From contig CADAQX010000003.1 of assembly GCA_902790215.1 (NCBI GenBank), positions 62,001 through 126,000 of the forward strand: a stretch of 64,000 nt of DNA. Direction: 5' to 3'. Positions 50,884 to 59,908 of this stretch are shown here, in pieces. The notes below the pieces were generated by a model, which searched no databases, was not told the origin of the DNA, and was given only the letters and a program-made list of their open reading frames with translations. Numbering within the stretch: position 1 is the stretch's first letter; every line of letters starts with the position of its first letter. Source of the DNA: an uncultured Bacteroidota bacterium (GTDB lineage Bacteria > Bacteroidota > Bacteroidia > Bacteroidales > P3). The translations under genes were made by a program, and so were the position numbers.

Positions 50884-51852
50884 TCAGACGTAGTGTTCGG
50901 CTACGCGGTCGAGGATGGGGAGGATTTGGTCGAGGGTTGTGATGTTGACCATTGGGATGCGGAACTGTTTGAAGTCGCGGAGGCCTTTGAAGTAACCGCC
51001 GTAGTGCTTGCGCATCTCGAACATGGCGGTGTGCTCTCCTTTGAACTCGACGGCTGCCAATAGGTGTCGGCGACAAACCTCCACACGCTCGGCTACGGTG
51101 ACCGGACGTTCTTCCTCACCGCGCAGCAAGCGTTGTGTCTGCTCGAATATCCAGGGGTTGCCGATGGCTCCGCGACCAATGAGTATGCCATCCACTCCAT
51201 AGCGGCGGCGCGCCTCGATGGCTTGCTGCGGGGTGGTGATGTCGCCGTTGCCGAAAATGGGGATATGCATGCGGGGATTGTTCTTCACCTCGCCGATGAG
51301 TGTCCAGTCGGCCGAGCCTTGATACATCTGGGTCTTGGTGCGGCCGTGAATGCTGAGGGCGGCGATGCCCACGTCCTGCAGCCGCTCGGCCAGCTCGACA
51401 ATGGGTTTGTCGCTGTCGTCATAGCCTAAGCGGGTCTTGACGGTGACGGGAAGGTGCGACCGCTTGACGAGGGCTTCGGTGATGCGCAGCATCTTGGGGA
51501 TATCCTTGAGAATGCCGCTGCCGGCTCCTTTGCCCGCCACCTTGCGCACCGGGCAGCCCCAGTTGATGTCGATGAAATCGGGCTGCCGTTCCTCCACGAT
51601 GTCGAGGCAGCGCAGCAGCTCGTCCTCGTCGGCACCGAATATCTGGATACCAATGGGGCGCTGCTCGGGGGTGAAGATCATTTTGCGGTAGCTTTTCTCG
51701 GCCTCGCGGTTCAGGGCCTCGGAGGCGATAAACTCGGTGATGAGGAGGTCGGCGCCGAACTCCTTGCAGAGCTGGCGGAAGGGGAGGTCGGTGATGTCGT
51801 CCATCGGAGAAAGACCAAGGACACAATATTTTCCGAATTCGAGCGTTTTCAT
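50884..51852 (-). CDS. dus: tRNA-dihydrouridine synthase
   Basis: 322 residues. FMN enzyme that reduces uridine in tRNA D-loops. The TIM-barrel motifs are present: GLSPMDDITDLPFRQLCKEF at the start, INWGCPVRKVAGKGAGSG with the catalytic Cys, VTVKTRLGYD, LSIHGRTKTQMYQG and GVDGILIGRGAIGNPWIF. Start at 51852 gives the family N-terminus. Core gene bounding the island. Confidence 0.95.
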   Translation of the reverse strand: MKTLEFGKYCVLGLSPMDDITDLPFRQLCKEFGADLLITEFIASEALNREAEKSYRKMIFTPEQRPIGIQIFGADEDELLRCLDIVEERQPDFIDINWGCPVRKVAGKGAGSGILKDIPKMLRITEALVKRSHLPVTVKTRLGYDDSDKPIVELAERLQDVGIAALSIHGRTKTQMYQGSADWTLIGEVKNNPRMHIPIFGNGDITTPQQAIEARRRYGVDGILIGRGAIGNPWIFEQTQRLLRGEEERPVTVAERVEVCRRHLLAAVEFKGEHTAMFEMRKHYGGYFKGLRDFKQFRIPMVNITTLDQILPILDRVAEHYV

Positions 51853-51862
51853 CTTTGATTTG

Positions 51863-51870
51863 CAAAGATA
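51863..51870 (-). promoter_or_regulatory. -7 box of dus
   Basis: TATCTTTG on the minus strand, 11 bp before the start of dus, so the leader is very short. Confidence 0.6.
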
Positions 51871-51929
51871 AAAAGAAATAATCGATAATTATTGTTTCTG
51901 TGTTAGGAATTTCTCATGATAATATTAAT

Positions 51930-52403
51930 ATGAAAGAAAAGGAACTTGTTATCAACTATGTAGAGTACGACTCGATGGATGAGATGCCCGCAGCCGAACG
52001 GGAACTGATGGAACAGGCCATGAAAGCCACAGCAACGGCATACGCCCCTTATTCCCGATTCCATGTAGGGGCTGCTGTGCGGCTGGCCGACGGCACAGTG
52101 GTGACAGGCAGCAACCAGGAGAACATCGCCTACCCCTCTGGATTGTGTGCCGAGCGGGTGGCTCTGTTCAGCGCCTCGGCGCAGAAGCCCGACCAAGCTG
52201 TGGAGATGCTGGCCGTAGTGGGCTACACCGAAGGGGAGTATTGCGAGGCGTCGCCCTGCGGCGCATGCCGTCAGGTGATGGCTGAATACGAGAGCCGATA
52301 TGCCAACACAATAACCGTCCTGTGCTATCTTTCAGGAGGGCGAATTCGCCGCATCACAGGTGTAAAAAGCTTGCTTCCATTCGGTTTCGACGCAGAATTG
52401 TAG
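51930..52403 (+). CDS. cdd: Cytidine deaminase
   Basis: 157 residues from the ATG at 51930. Converts cytidine and deoxycytidine to uridines in pyrimidine salvage. Zinc motifs: CAERVAL (about 81-87, with Cys and the catalytic Glu) and PCGACRQV (about 110-117). APYSRFHVGAAV and NIAYPSGL complete the family pattern. In its long N-terminal extension it resembles the Bacteroidetes form. Confidence 0.95.
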   Translation: MKEKELVINYVEYDSMDEMPAAERELMEQAMKATATAYAPYSRFHVGAAVRLADGTVVTGSNQENIAYPSGLCAERVALFSASAQKPDQAVEMLAVVGYTEGEYCEASPCGACRQVMAEYESRYANTITVLCYLSGGRIRRITGVKSLLPFGFDAEL

Positions 52404-52500
52404 TCATTTTTATGCATTCGCAATGTATTGAAGAATAGCCATGTACGAATTTGCGAAAAGTTTTTTTCGGCAAAAAGTTTCGTACACTAAAATTTCTTTG

Positions 52501-52508
52501 TACTTTTG
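52501..52508 (+). promoter_or_regulatory. -7 box of the ppiD-dxr operon
   Basis: TACTTTTG followed by C, 54 bp before the start at 52563. Confidence 0.65.
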
Positions 52509-52562
52509 CACGCTAAAACAATAGGAAAAAACAATAGAAATATATAATAAAAATACTCACAA

Positions 52563-54680
52563 ATGGGAATTATAGGAAGTATTAGAAAACACTCGTGGAT
52601 AGCTGTCGTCGTTGTCGGCGGTGCTATCATTGCATTCATTATCGGTGACGTGTGGAAAAACCAGCGCGGCATCCCCGATATGGGTAAAATCAACAGCTCA
52701 ACGATCACCTACCAGCGCTTCAATGAACTGACTGAAGAGATGGAAAACAACTATAAGCGTCAGCAGGGCGTCAGCCAGATACCTGCCGACGTGGAATATC
52801 AGCTGCGCGACCAGGTGTGGCAGACCCTCGTGGGCGAAACCCTCACCGACGAGCAGTTTGAGAAACTGGGTCTCACCGTCAGCCCCGCTGAGTTGAGCGA
52901 CATGTATGTGGGTACCTTTGTACACCCCTATCTGCGCCAGAGCTTCACCGACCCCAAGACCGGTCAGTATCAAACCGAAGCCATCCAGTACTATGTGGAC
53001 AACTTCGAAAATCTCGACACCGCCCAGCGCATGCAGTGGATGGAATTGGAGAAAGCCGTGAAGGCCGACCGCAAACAGCAGAAGTACAGCACCCTGATTT
53101 CTCGTGGCCTGTATATGCCCAACAGCATTGCCAAGCAGATTGCCGCCATGAGCAGCCAGGTGAGCAACGTCTATGCTGTGAACCTGCCTTACCAGTCGGT
53201 TACCGACGAGGAGGTTACCCTCACTGACGAAGATTACCAGAAATACTACAACAAGCACAAAGCCGAGTTCCGCCTCCGCGACGAAATGCGCGAACTTGAC
53301 TATATTGTCTATCCCATCGTGCCTACCGCACAGGATATGGCCGACATTCAGGCCAGCGTAGAGAAGACTTGGGAAGAGTTCCAGACTGTGGAACCCGAAG
53401 AGCTCATCTTCTTTGTCAATGCCGAATCCGACCACAGCTACGACTCCACCTACCGCAAGGCCAGCGAGTTCACCTCGCCCATGGATTCCGCCATCATGGC
53501 CGCCGGTGAAGGCTCTTTCATCAGCCCCCGCATTGCAGGCAACGAATGGATGATGGCCAAAGTGCTGAAAGTGGCCAACCGTCCCGACAGCCTCCGCGCC
53601 AGCGCCATCTATATCTTCAACGACAAGGTGGGCGGCAACATCACCCGCAGCGACGAGCAGGCAAAACTTCTTGCCGACAGCGTCCTGAACATTGTGCGCA
53701 GCGGCGCCATGAGCTTTGAAGAGGCCGTCAACCAGTACTCCGACGACCCACAGAAAGCCGACAACAACGGCGATATGCAGTGGCAGCTCGACGGCAACTA
53801 TGGCTTCCTCAACGAGGACATCGTCAACACTCCCGAAGGCGGTGCTTTCGTCATGAAACACCCCAACGAGGTTGGTTACTTTGTTGTGAAAGTGACTGGC
53901 AAGACCACTCCCCACAGAAAATACCGCGTGGCCACCATCTCCCGCGTCATTGCCGCTTCGGAGACCACCACACGCAACATCTATAACAACGCCAACCGCT
54001 TTGCCGGCAACAACCGCACCTATGCCGAGATGACCGCCACCGCTCAGGCCGAGAACCTGCAGGTGCGCAACGGTATGATAAACGCTATGTCCTACTCCAT
54101 GCCCGGCATCAACAACGCCCGCAGCATCGTCCAGTGGGCCTTTAACGAGAAGACCGAGAAGGGCACTGTGGCTGACCAGATTTTCGAGGCCGACGACATG
54201 TATATCGTCGCTGCCCTGAAGGATGTCTATAAAGTGGGTTACGCTTCCCTTGACCAAGTGCGCAACATGATTGAGAACCAGGTGCGCATCGAGAAGAAAG
54301 CCGAACTGCTCAAAGCCCGTCTGGAAGAGGCCAAGGCCGCCAATGCCAACCTCACCACCATTGCCGCCAAGATGAATGTTGCCATCGACACGCTCGACAG
54401 CGTATCGTTCAACGACTACTTCCTGGGCAAGTACGGTATGGAGCCCAAGGTTCAGGCCGCCATCGCCGCTGCCGAAGCCAACACTTTGGTCGGCCCCATC
54501 CAGGGCGCCAACGGTGTCTATATGTTCAACGTGAACTCCAAGGCTGAGAATCCCGCTGCCCCCAATGCAGAGAGCATCCGCAGCCAGAAACAGCAGAGCT
54601 TCATGCAGGGTCTGCGCAGCGTACAGCAAGTGCTCAAAGACCACGCCAAGATTGTTGACCAGCGCAACAAGTTCTTCTAA
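52563..54680 (+). CDS. Membrane-anchored peptidyl-prolyl isomerase, SurA/PpiD type
   Basis: 705 residues. One N-terminal membrane helix (about 12-30, WIAVVVVGGAIIAFIIGDVW), a chaperone region like SurA_N (about 35-210), then parvulin-type regions (around 345-450) and a second half of the same type. It folds outer-membrane and secreted proteins in the periplasm. The opposite-strand frame of 648 codons is an antisense shadow. First gene of an operon with the 54680 product and dxr. Confidence 0.88.
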   Translation: MGIIGSIRKHSWIAVVVVGGAIIAFIIGDVWKNQRGIPDMGKINSSTITYQRFNELTEEMENNYKRQQGVSQIPADVEYQLRDQVWQTLVGETLTDEQFEKLGLTVSPAELSDMYVGTFVHPYLRQSFTDPKTGQYQTEAIQYYVDNFENLDTAQRMQWMELEKAVKADRKQQKYSTLISRGLYMPNSIAKQIAAMSSQVSNVYAVNLPYQSVTDEEVTLTDEDYQKYYNKHKAEFRLRDEMRELDYIVYPIVPTAQDMADIQASVEKTWEEFQTVEPEELIFFVNAESDHSYDSTYRKASEFTSPMDSAIMAAGEGSFISPRIAGNEWMMAKVLKVANRPDSLRASAIYIFNDKVGGNITRSDEQAKLLADSVLNIVRSGAMSFEEAVNQYSDDPQKADNNGDMQWQLDGNYGFLNEDIVNTPEGGAFVMKHPNEVGYFVVKVTGKTTPHRKYRVATISRVIAASETTTRNIYNNANRFAGNNRTYAEMTATAQAENLQVRNGMINAMSYSMPGINNARSIVQWAFNEKTEKGTVADQIFEADDMYIVAALKDVYKVGYASLDQVRNMIENQVRIEKKAELLKARLEEAKAANANLTTIAAKMNVAIDTLDSVSFNDYFLGKYGMEPKVQAAIAAAEANTLVGPIQGANGVYMFNVNSKAENPAAPNAESIRSQKQQSFMQGLRSVQQVLKDHAKIVDQRNKFF

Positions 54681-55231
54681 TGGATGACTCGAAAAAGAAT
54701 GCGATAAAAGAGAAAGGCGCGGCCCTGCGGCTGCGCCTTTCTGATAAATGGCAGGACTTCCGCGAGCGGATGCACCACAAGCACCGCTTTGTGGTGATGG
54801 ATACCGACACCTTCAAAGAGACCTTCTCCATCGAGCTGACCGGCACCAATGTCTTCACCTACGTAGGCATCAGCATCATCGTGCTCCTTATCATTGCCTC
54901 CCTGATTATCGCCTTCACACCCCTGCGGGGCATCATCCCCGGCTACATCAAGCCCGAACTGCAAAAAGAAGCTATCCGCAACGCCCAGATTATCGACTCA
55001 CTCGAAGTGGTCATCGACCAGCACGAGCAGCACATCGCCATCATACAGGATGTGCTCAACGGCAAACCCATGACCACCGTCGAAACCACTACCACCGAAC
55101 CTGTTGACGAAAAGAAAATCGTTTACCGTCGCAGCCGCGAAGATTCACTGCTCCGCAAGGAGATTGAACAACGCACCGCCGACAGGAAAAAACAGGAGAA
55201 ATCTAACAAAAAGAAATCACGCAAGAAATGA
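54680..55231 (+). CDS. Peptidase-associated type membrane protein, unknown
   Basis: 183 residues. A basic cytosolic N-terminus (about 60 residues) is followed by one membrane helix (about 70-92, VFTYVGISIIVLLIIASLIIAF), a periplasmic coiled-coil-like stretch (VVIDQHEQHIAIIQDVL) and a very basic tail (KKQEKSNKKKSRKK). No family recognised; similar genes lie before dxr in other Bacteroidales, as far as I recall. The start overlaps the previous stop by one base and its stop overlaps dxr by 4 bp. Confidence 0.55.
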   Translation: MDDSKKNAIKEKGAALRLRLSDKWQDFRERMHHKHRFVVMDTDTFKETFSIELTGTNVFTYVGISIIVLLIIASLIIAFTPLRGIIPGYIKPELQKEAIRNAQIIDSLEVVIDQHEQHIAIIQDVLNGKPMTTVETTTTEPVDEKKIVYRRSREDSLLRKEIEQRTADRKKQEKSNKKKSRKK

Positions 55232-56358
55232 AAAGGATAGCCATACTGGGTTCCACCGGTTCTATCGGCACCCAAGCCCTCAATGTCATACGTCGCCACC
55301 GCGACCTCTTCTCCGTCGAAGTGCTGTGCGCCGGCAGCAATGCCGACCTACTCATACAGCAGGCACTGGAGTTCGACCCCAATGCAGTGGCCATTGCCGA
55401 CGAGAGCAAATACCAACAAGTGCAGGAAGCACTATCCCCTCACGACATCAAAGTCTTTGCCGGCATGGGCTCCATCGCCGACCTCATGGAGATGGATACG
55501 ATTGACATGGTGCTGGCCTCTATCGTGGGCTTTGCCGGCCTCCGTCCCACCCTGCGGGCTATCGAACACCACAAGCCCATTGCCTTGGCCAATAAAGAGA
55601 CTATGGTGGTGGCCGGGCAGATTGTCACCGATGCCGCCTCGCGCAACAACGTCCCCATCCTGCCTGTTGACTCCGAACATTCAGCCATCTTCCAAAGCCT
55701 CGTGGGCGAAATGGGCAACGTGGACAAAATCCTTCTCACCGCCTCCGGCGGCCCCTTCCGCGGCCGTACTCGCCAGCAGCTGGAACATGTCACCCTCGCC
55801 GACGCCCTCAAGCACCCCAACTGGAGCATGGGCCGCAAAGTGACAATCGACTCCGCCTCCCTTATGAACAAAGGCCTTGAGGTCATCGAAGCCCGATGGC
55901 TTTTCAACATCCCCGCCGAGCGCATACAGGTACTGGTGCATCCCCAGTCCGTCGTACATTCCATGGTGCAGTATATCGACGGCAGCATCAAAGCACAACT
56001 AGGCATCCCCACCATGGAGACACCCATCCAATACGCCTTCAGCTTCCCGGCACGCATCGAGAGCCACCTACCCCGCCTGGATTGGACCAAATATCCCCAG
56101 CTCACCTTCGAGGAGCCCGACACAAAGACCTTCCGCTGCCTCCAGCTGGCCTACGACGCCATCGACCGCGGGGGCAACATGCCCTGCATCATGAACGCCG
56201 CCAACGAAGTGGCCGTGCAACAATTCATCGACGGCAAACTGACCTTCCTCCAGATAGCCGACTTTGTCGAAGAGCAGATGCAGCAAGCACCCTTCATCGC
56301 CAACCCCACCCTCGACGACCTCTTCCGCACCGACGCCGAAGTAAGGGCTGGAAAATGA
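55228..56358 (+). CDS. dxr: 1-deoxy-D-xylulose 5-phosphate reductoisomerase
   Basis: 376 residues. NADPH-dependent second step of the MEP isoprenoid route. Motifs: ILGSTGSIGTQALNVI (NADPH loop), LANKETMVVAG, PVDSEHSAIFQSL (metal-binding Asp and Glu), KVTIDSASLMNKGLEVIEA and HPQSVVHSMVQ. Complete. Third gene of the operon, and co-translated with the gene before it. Confidence 0.97.
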   Translation: MKRIAILGSTGSIGTQALNVIRRHRDLFSVEVLCAGSNADLLIQQALEFDPNAVAIADESKYQQVQEALSPHDIKVFAGMGSIADLMEMDTIDMVLASIVGFAGLRPTLRAIEHHKPIALANKETMVVAGQIVTDAASRNNVPILPVDSEHSAIFQSLVGEMGNVDKILLTASGGPFRGRTRQQLEHVTLADALKHPNWSMGRKVTIDSASLMNKGLEVIEARWLFNIPAERIQVLVHPQSVVHSMVQYIDGSIKAQLGIPTMETPIQYAFSFPARIESHLPRLDWTKYPQLTFEEPDTKTFRCLQLAYDAIDRGGNMPCIMNAANEVAVQQFIDGKLTFLQIADFVEEQMQQAPFIANPTLDDLFRTDAEVRAGK

Positions 56359-56664
56359 TGTAACATCCCGTTACCAGAAGACGTTATTTTCTATGAGACG
56401 CTTGCCGCTTCGCGCGTAATTTACTTTTTATTCTGTGAGGGATTACGCCAACTTTCGTCAGCGTTCCGATAGTGTCGTATATTTGTCCCCAACGTTCTTC
56501 TGTGTGCCTTCAGAGCTCGATGTTGCGTCGTTCTTTATTATATCGTTTTTCGATATGTTTCCCTCATTTTTCCCTTTCTGAAACGGAGAAGAAAGGGAAA
56601 ACGAGCGAATAACGAGCGAATAAATGACGACGCTTGAGTGAACAATCGACGACTGATTATGCAG
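56359..56664. repeat. Intergenic region with family A hairpin repeat (copy 2)
   Basis: 56516-56659 repeats the sequence of 1-154 with small changes, including gatgttgcgtcgttc, the tttccctcatttttcccttt block and the closing cgacgactgattat. Between the arms, cccttt/aaaggg pair across a longer loop (56572-56602). The first 150 bp hold only a gtaac/gttac hairpin (56363-56377), possibly the dxr terminator. Confidence 0.65.
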
Positions 56665-58254
56665 TTACTTCGACCCTAATAGGTCTTTCAGCACACCGCT
56701 GTCGAAAAGCCAATGCTGCATGCCTCCCTTGATGTGCTGCACACGACCTGTGCGTACATTGTAGAGATACACCGGACGGATGCGCCACGGGTGGTCGTAG
56801 CGGTTCTGCTTGTCGAACATACAATACTCCCAGTACCCACCGCCTTCGTTCCACCATTCACCCGTCGTATAACCATGCTTCTTTCCGTATTTGTTCAATT
56901 CTGAATGTTTGCCGTACTGACCCGCCTGGTCATACACATATTCCGGAGCCAGCGCATAGTTGATTGTCCTCCCCAGAGACACTCTACAGACTATGATGAT
57001 GGGATTATTGTCGTTGAGGCGGTACGAATCCGTAGCATACCTTTTGGCTACCAGACGTAGTGAGGCAAAATATACCCCTATTCCACCCCAGCTGCTTTGG
57101 CTGGCGGTGAAAGTGCCATGTGACCATTTGGCAGTAGTCTTGGTATGGTGGTTACGCTTGGGGTCTCTTGTGATAGCCTCGCCAGCAATTAAATCCGTGC
57201 CGTGATACATGGTGCTGGCTGGCACAAAGATATCTATCACCGTCCACAACACACTCTCTATCACTATCAACAATCCATGAAACACCAGATACTTCAATAT
57301 ACGCCAAGGGAAAAGCAATATCCACATCCACACATTGCCAGCCCCCTCTTTTTCATCGCTTGGGACAAACACCTCCACTAATAAGTCATACATTCCTGTC
57401 AGGCAGTGGATGAGGATATTGTAAACGATTGCATTGAACAACCGCAACGGAGTTAGGGCTATTATCAATATCACCCCCAGCACCTCCAGTACTACACGCA
57501 AGACAGGCTTCACTTTATCACTCACCCAACTGGTCTTGAAGATATACCGCCACGGCTCCACCAAAGCATGTTCCAGCCGGTTCAGCATGTACATCGGGAA
57601 GGAAACAACATAATACGCCACCTTGAACACGATGGAGAAGTCCATGTCAGCGATGCCAATGCCAAAATGGTCTAACAGTACCACCAATCCCAGTAGCGCA
57701 GCCACGCACAGACCCACTATGGCTCCCACATCACTGTCTCCCCCGAAAATAGAGAACAACAAAGCGCCCCCTCCGGCAAAGAACCCCGCCATTATCGCTA
57801 TGCTCAGAATGTCTTCCCAGAATGCCAGCACAAGCAACACGGCAATAATTATCAGAGCTATCTTCAACACCGACCACAGTCCCCCTGCCAGCCAGCACAA
57901 CCAGTCCCATGTATTCTTCCACCAGCTCTTTTCTTCGGGAGCCGGGGGGACATAAGGTTCCAGATACTCCACATACCGCATGGAAACATACGACGGCTCC
58001 TGATTGTACGACATCAGCCCCCACTGCCCATTATTTCCCACTTCTATAAGGTGAATAATTATTGTATCGCCTTTGTCTAATTGGTCTAATATCTTATACT
58101 GCGTGCCAGGACCACCACGGATATTCAGCCCTGTCGTGGTGCGACAATAGGCGGGATATTGCAGTTCCTCAGACGAAGCCCTCCCCACCGACAGCAACAT
58201 CAGCAGGAGAAGAAAAAAACTACACCTACGCTCAATATGACCTATCTTGCTCAT
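56665..58254 (-). CDS. Membrane SH3 / PARP-like ADP-ribosyltransferase candidate
   Basis: 529 residues from the ATG at 58254. Order: signal peptide (to about 28, ASSEE), bacterial SH3 domain (about 32-85, CRTTTGLNIRGGPGTQYKIL), about seven hydrophobic segments in 110-350, then a C-terminal domain (about 350-529). The last shows MYHGTDLI, GIGVYFASLRLVAKRYA and later WEYCMFDKQNRYD-x-IRPVYLYNV. This order His, Tyr, Glu is that of the H-Y-E PARP-type ART fold. If right, the protein would attach ADP-ribose to a cytosolic or envelope target. The orientation of the catalytic part is not known. Small partners lie upstream in an operon. Confidence 0.55.
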   Translation of the reverse strand: MSKIGHIERRCSFFLLLLMLLSVGRASSEELQYPAYCRTTTGLNIRGGPGTQYKILDQLDKGDTIIIHLIEVGNNGQWGLMSYNQEPSYVSMRYVEYLEPYVPPAPEEKSWWKNTWDWLCWLAGGLWSVLKIALIIIAVLLVLAFWEDILSIAIMAGFFAGGGALLFSIFGGDSDVGAIVGLCVAALLGLVVLLDHFGIGIADMDFSIVFKVAYYVVSFPMYMLNRLEHALVEPWRYIFKTSWVSDKVKPVLRVVLEVLGVILIIALTPLRLFNAIVYNILIHCLTGMYDLLVEVFVPSDEKEGAGNVWMWILLFPWRILKYLVFHGLLIVIESVLWTVIDIFVPASTMYHGTDLIAGEAITRDPKRNHHTKTTAKWSHGTFTASQSSWGGIGVYFASLRLVAKRYATDSYRLNDNNPIIIVCRVSLGRTINYALAPEYVYDQAGQYGKHSELNKYGKKHGYTTGEWWNEGGGYWEYCMFDKQNRYDHPWRIRPVYLYNVRTGRVQHIKGGMQHWLFDSGVLKDLLGSK

Positions 58255-58261
58255 TTCTGTT

Positions 58262-58492
58262 CTAATTTGATAAACACTTTTTTTGGGGAGCCACAGGCGG
58301 CTGCCAACCCGCAAAGGTCTCCAGTATTGCATTGCACTCCTTTCTTGTGGTCAATTCCCTGTCCAACGACTCAATCCCCAGCGCCGACAAATCCTCCAAC
58401 ACAGCATCCGACAGCCGGGTGTGGAACATCTGATCCACATCCCACAGGATAAGGCTATCCTTCAACATTTGTATAAAACCCTCCTTGTCCAT
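58262..58492 (-). CDS. Small unknown protein upstream of the ART candidate
   Basis: 76 residues: MDKEGFIQMLKDSLILWDVD, acidic and helical, with a C-terminal AGWQPPVAPQKKC. No signal peptide. It overlaps the previous gene by one base and lies 7 bp before the ART candidate, so the three genes are one operon. It could be an immunity or antitoxin-like partner, from position alone. Confidence 0.45.
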   Translation of the reverse strand: MDKEGFIQMLKDSLILWDVDQMFHTRLSDAVLEDLSALGIESLDRELTTRKECNAILETFAGWQPPVAPQKKCLSN

Positions 58493-59121
58493 TAACCTTT
58501 ATGATGCTGTTTGATGGTCTTGAGATGGGCAGGGCTCTGCCTTATACTGTCAAGATTGGGAACAAGACCTCCATTCTGGTCCGGGTCTTCATAATTATCC
58601 AAGTCGAAAGACTCTGTACGGATATTCCCTTTGTCAAAGATAATACGTATTATCTTGAAGAACACATCGCTATATGCTTCCCACTGCTGAGCCATCATCG
58701 CCTCTTTGTCCCAATGCTCCACCTGCGACACCATGCTTTCCACAAATATCTTGGTGTCATACCACTCAACCACTTCGTCCCATTCCGACCTGTTAACATC
58801 AACATCATATTCTTCATCCCTTTCAACATACATAGTATGATTCTCTTCCCACCAAACAAATGAGTATTGGAACTTGTGAGACCAAAACATGTAGCAATCC
58901 TCCGACCACAAAGAAACCAACTCAATGGCATATATCGTGTCCCCTTCCAAGTTACACGGCACATCTCTCAAATAAACCGACTGCAAAGAATCCAATTCAT
59001 ACCCCTCAGCATGACACTTATTTATCATCGGAACAAGGTCAATAGTATTCTGAGCATGAACTGTATCCGCACCAACTGCCAACAACAAACACAGACCGAC
59101 ACCAATACAAAACGTTCTCAT
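58492..59121 (-). CDS. Secreted protein of the ART operon
   Basis: 209 residues with a signal peptide (MRTFCIGVGLCLLLAVGADT, cleavage after VHAQ). The mature part is very acidic and rich in Trp and Tyr (FVWWEENHTMYVERDEEYD); no known domain. First gene of the operon, behind the promoter at 59167. Confidence 0.5.
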   Translation of the reverse strand: MRTFCIGVGLCLLLAVGADTVHAQNTIDLVPMINKCHAEGYELDSLQSVYLRDVPCNLEGDTIYAIELVSLWSEDCYMFWSHKFQYSFVWWEENHTMYVERDEEYDVDVNRSEWDEVVEWYDTKIFVESMVSQVEHWDKEAMMAQQWEAYSDVFFKIIRIIFDKGNIRTESFDLDNYEDPDQNGGLVPNLDSIRQSPAHLKTIKQHHKG

Positions 59122-59166
59122 TGTATGTGGAGATTATTTGCCATTATTAGGGCTTAAAAACAAATG

Positions 59167-59174
59167 CAAAAATA
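59167..59174 (-). promoter_or_regulatory. -7 box of the ART operon
   Basis: TATTTTTG on the minus strand, 46 bp before the start at 59121. Confidence 0.6.
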
Positions 59175-59225
59175 CACAAAATAATTGAACAGACAATAAA
59201 TTTTTGCCAATTAAGAAAATATTCG

Positions 59226-59233
59226 TATTTTTG
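59226..59233 (+). promoter_or_regulatory. -7 box of toxin-antitoxin pair 1
   Basis: TATTTTTG followed by C, 22 bp before the antitoxin start at 59255. Confidence 0.65.
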
Positions 59234-59254
59234 CAAACAGAAAAATGACACATT

Positions 59255-59485
59255 ATGATAACCTCACAACATACTCTCAACCCGATTCAACTTCATCTGC
59301 TAGAGATGTTCCGCCACTGCGATTCCGATAATATGATAGAGGAGTTGAAAGACGTACTGGCCGATTTCTATGCCCGCAAGGTGCAAACCGAAGCAGACCA
59401 TATGTGGGACGACGGAACACTCGACGGACAAGCCATAGAACGCATTCTTAATGAACATTGGCGCACCCCATACAAAGAGGCATAA
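59255..59485 (+). CDS. Putative antitoxin of PIN pair 1
   Basis: 76 residues. HTLNPIQLHLLEMFRHCDSD, then MIEELKDVLADFYARKVQTEADHMWDDGTL in parts. The same layout (N-terminal NPxQLxxLxM, EELKDVLADFY) is found in the product of 62394-62624, which reads LNPAQLNILRLMSYID and NELQDILLQFYRQK. Typical antitoxin size, and directly followed by a PIN toxin with one base overlap. Confidence 0.75.
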   Translation: MITSQHTLNPIQLHLLEMFRHCDSDNMIEELKDVLADFYARKVQTEADHMWDDGTLDGQAIERILNEHWRTPYKEA

Positions 59486-59886
59486 TGCGACGGATTGTTC
59501 TTGACACCAATTGCCTGTTGGCTGTGCTACCTTCTCAAAGTCCCTACCATAATGTATGGACAGATTTCATAGAAGGTCAATTGGAGTTATGTGTATCGAA
59601 TGAAATTCTATCTGAATACGAGGAGGTTCTTTCCATCAAAACAAATCCTGCATTCGCAGAGGCCATCATTAAAACACTTATTAACAAGCGAAACCTTATC
59701 AGAATCACTCCAACTTGGCGGTTCAGACTAATAGAATCCGACCCTGATGACAATAAGTTTGTTGATTGCGCAATCTGTGGTCAATCTGAACTGATTGTTT
59801 CTAATGACAAACACTTTGACATACTGAAATCCATTAACTTCCCATATGTAAAAGTAATGAGGATACAAGAATATGTCCTCCTGTAG
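59485..59886 (+). CDS. PIN-domain toxin of pair 1
   Basis: 133 residues from the ATG at 59485. The PIN ribonuclease fold: MRRIVLDTNCLLAVLPSQSP with the first Asp, ILSEYEEVLS with the Glu, and DPDDNKFVDCAI with two more acidic residues, then VSNDKHFD. It belongs to the group annotated as putative toxin of a PIN-family TA system. Expected to cleave RNA when the antitoxin is lost. Confidence 0.85.
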   Translation: MRRIVLDTNCLLAVLPSQSPYHNVWTDFIEGQLELCVSNEILSEYEEVLSIKTNPAFAEAIIKTLINKRNLIRITPTWRFRLIESDPDDNKFVDCAICGQSELIVSNDKHFDILKSINFPYVKVMRIQEYVLL

Positions 59887-59908
59887 TATCGACTACAAGA
59901 CCACCTTC

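Noticed and set aside
52698-54644. 648-codon open frame on the minus strand
   Set aside because: Antisense of the SurA/PpiD-like gene with biased composition (Gly, Val, His); the plus-strand gene has clear domains.
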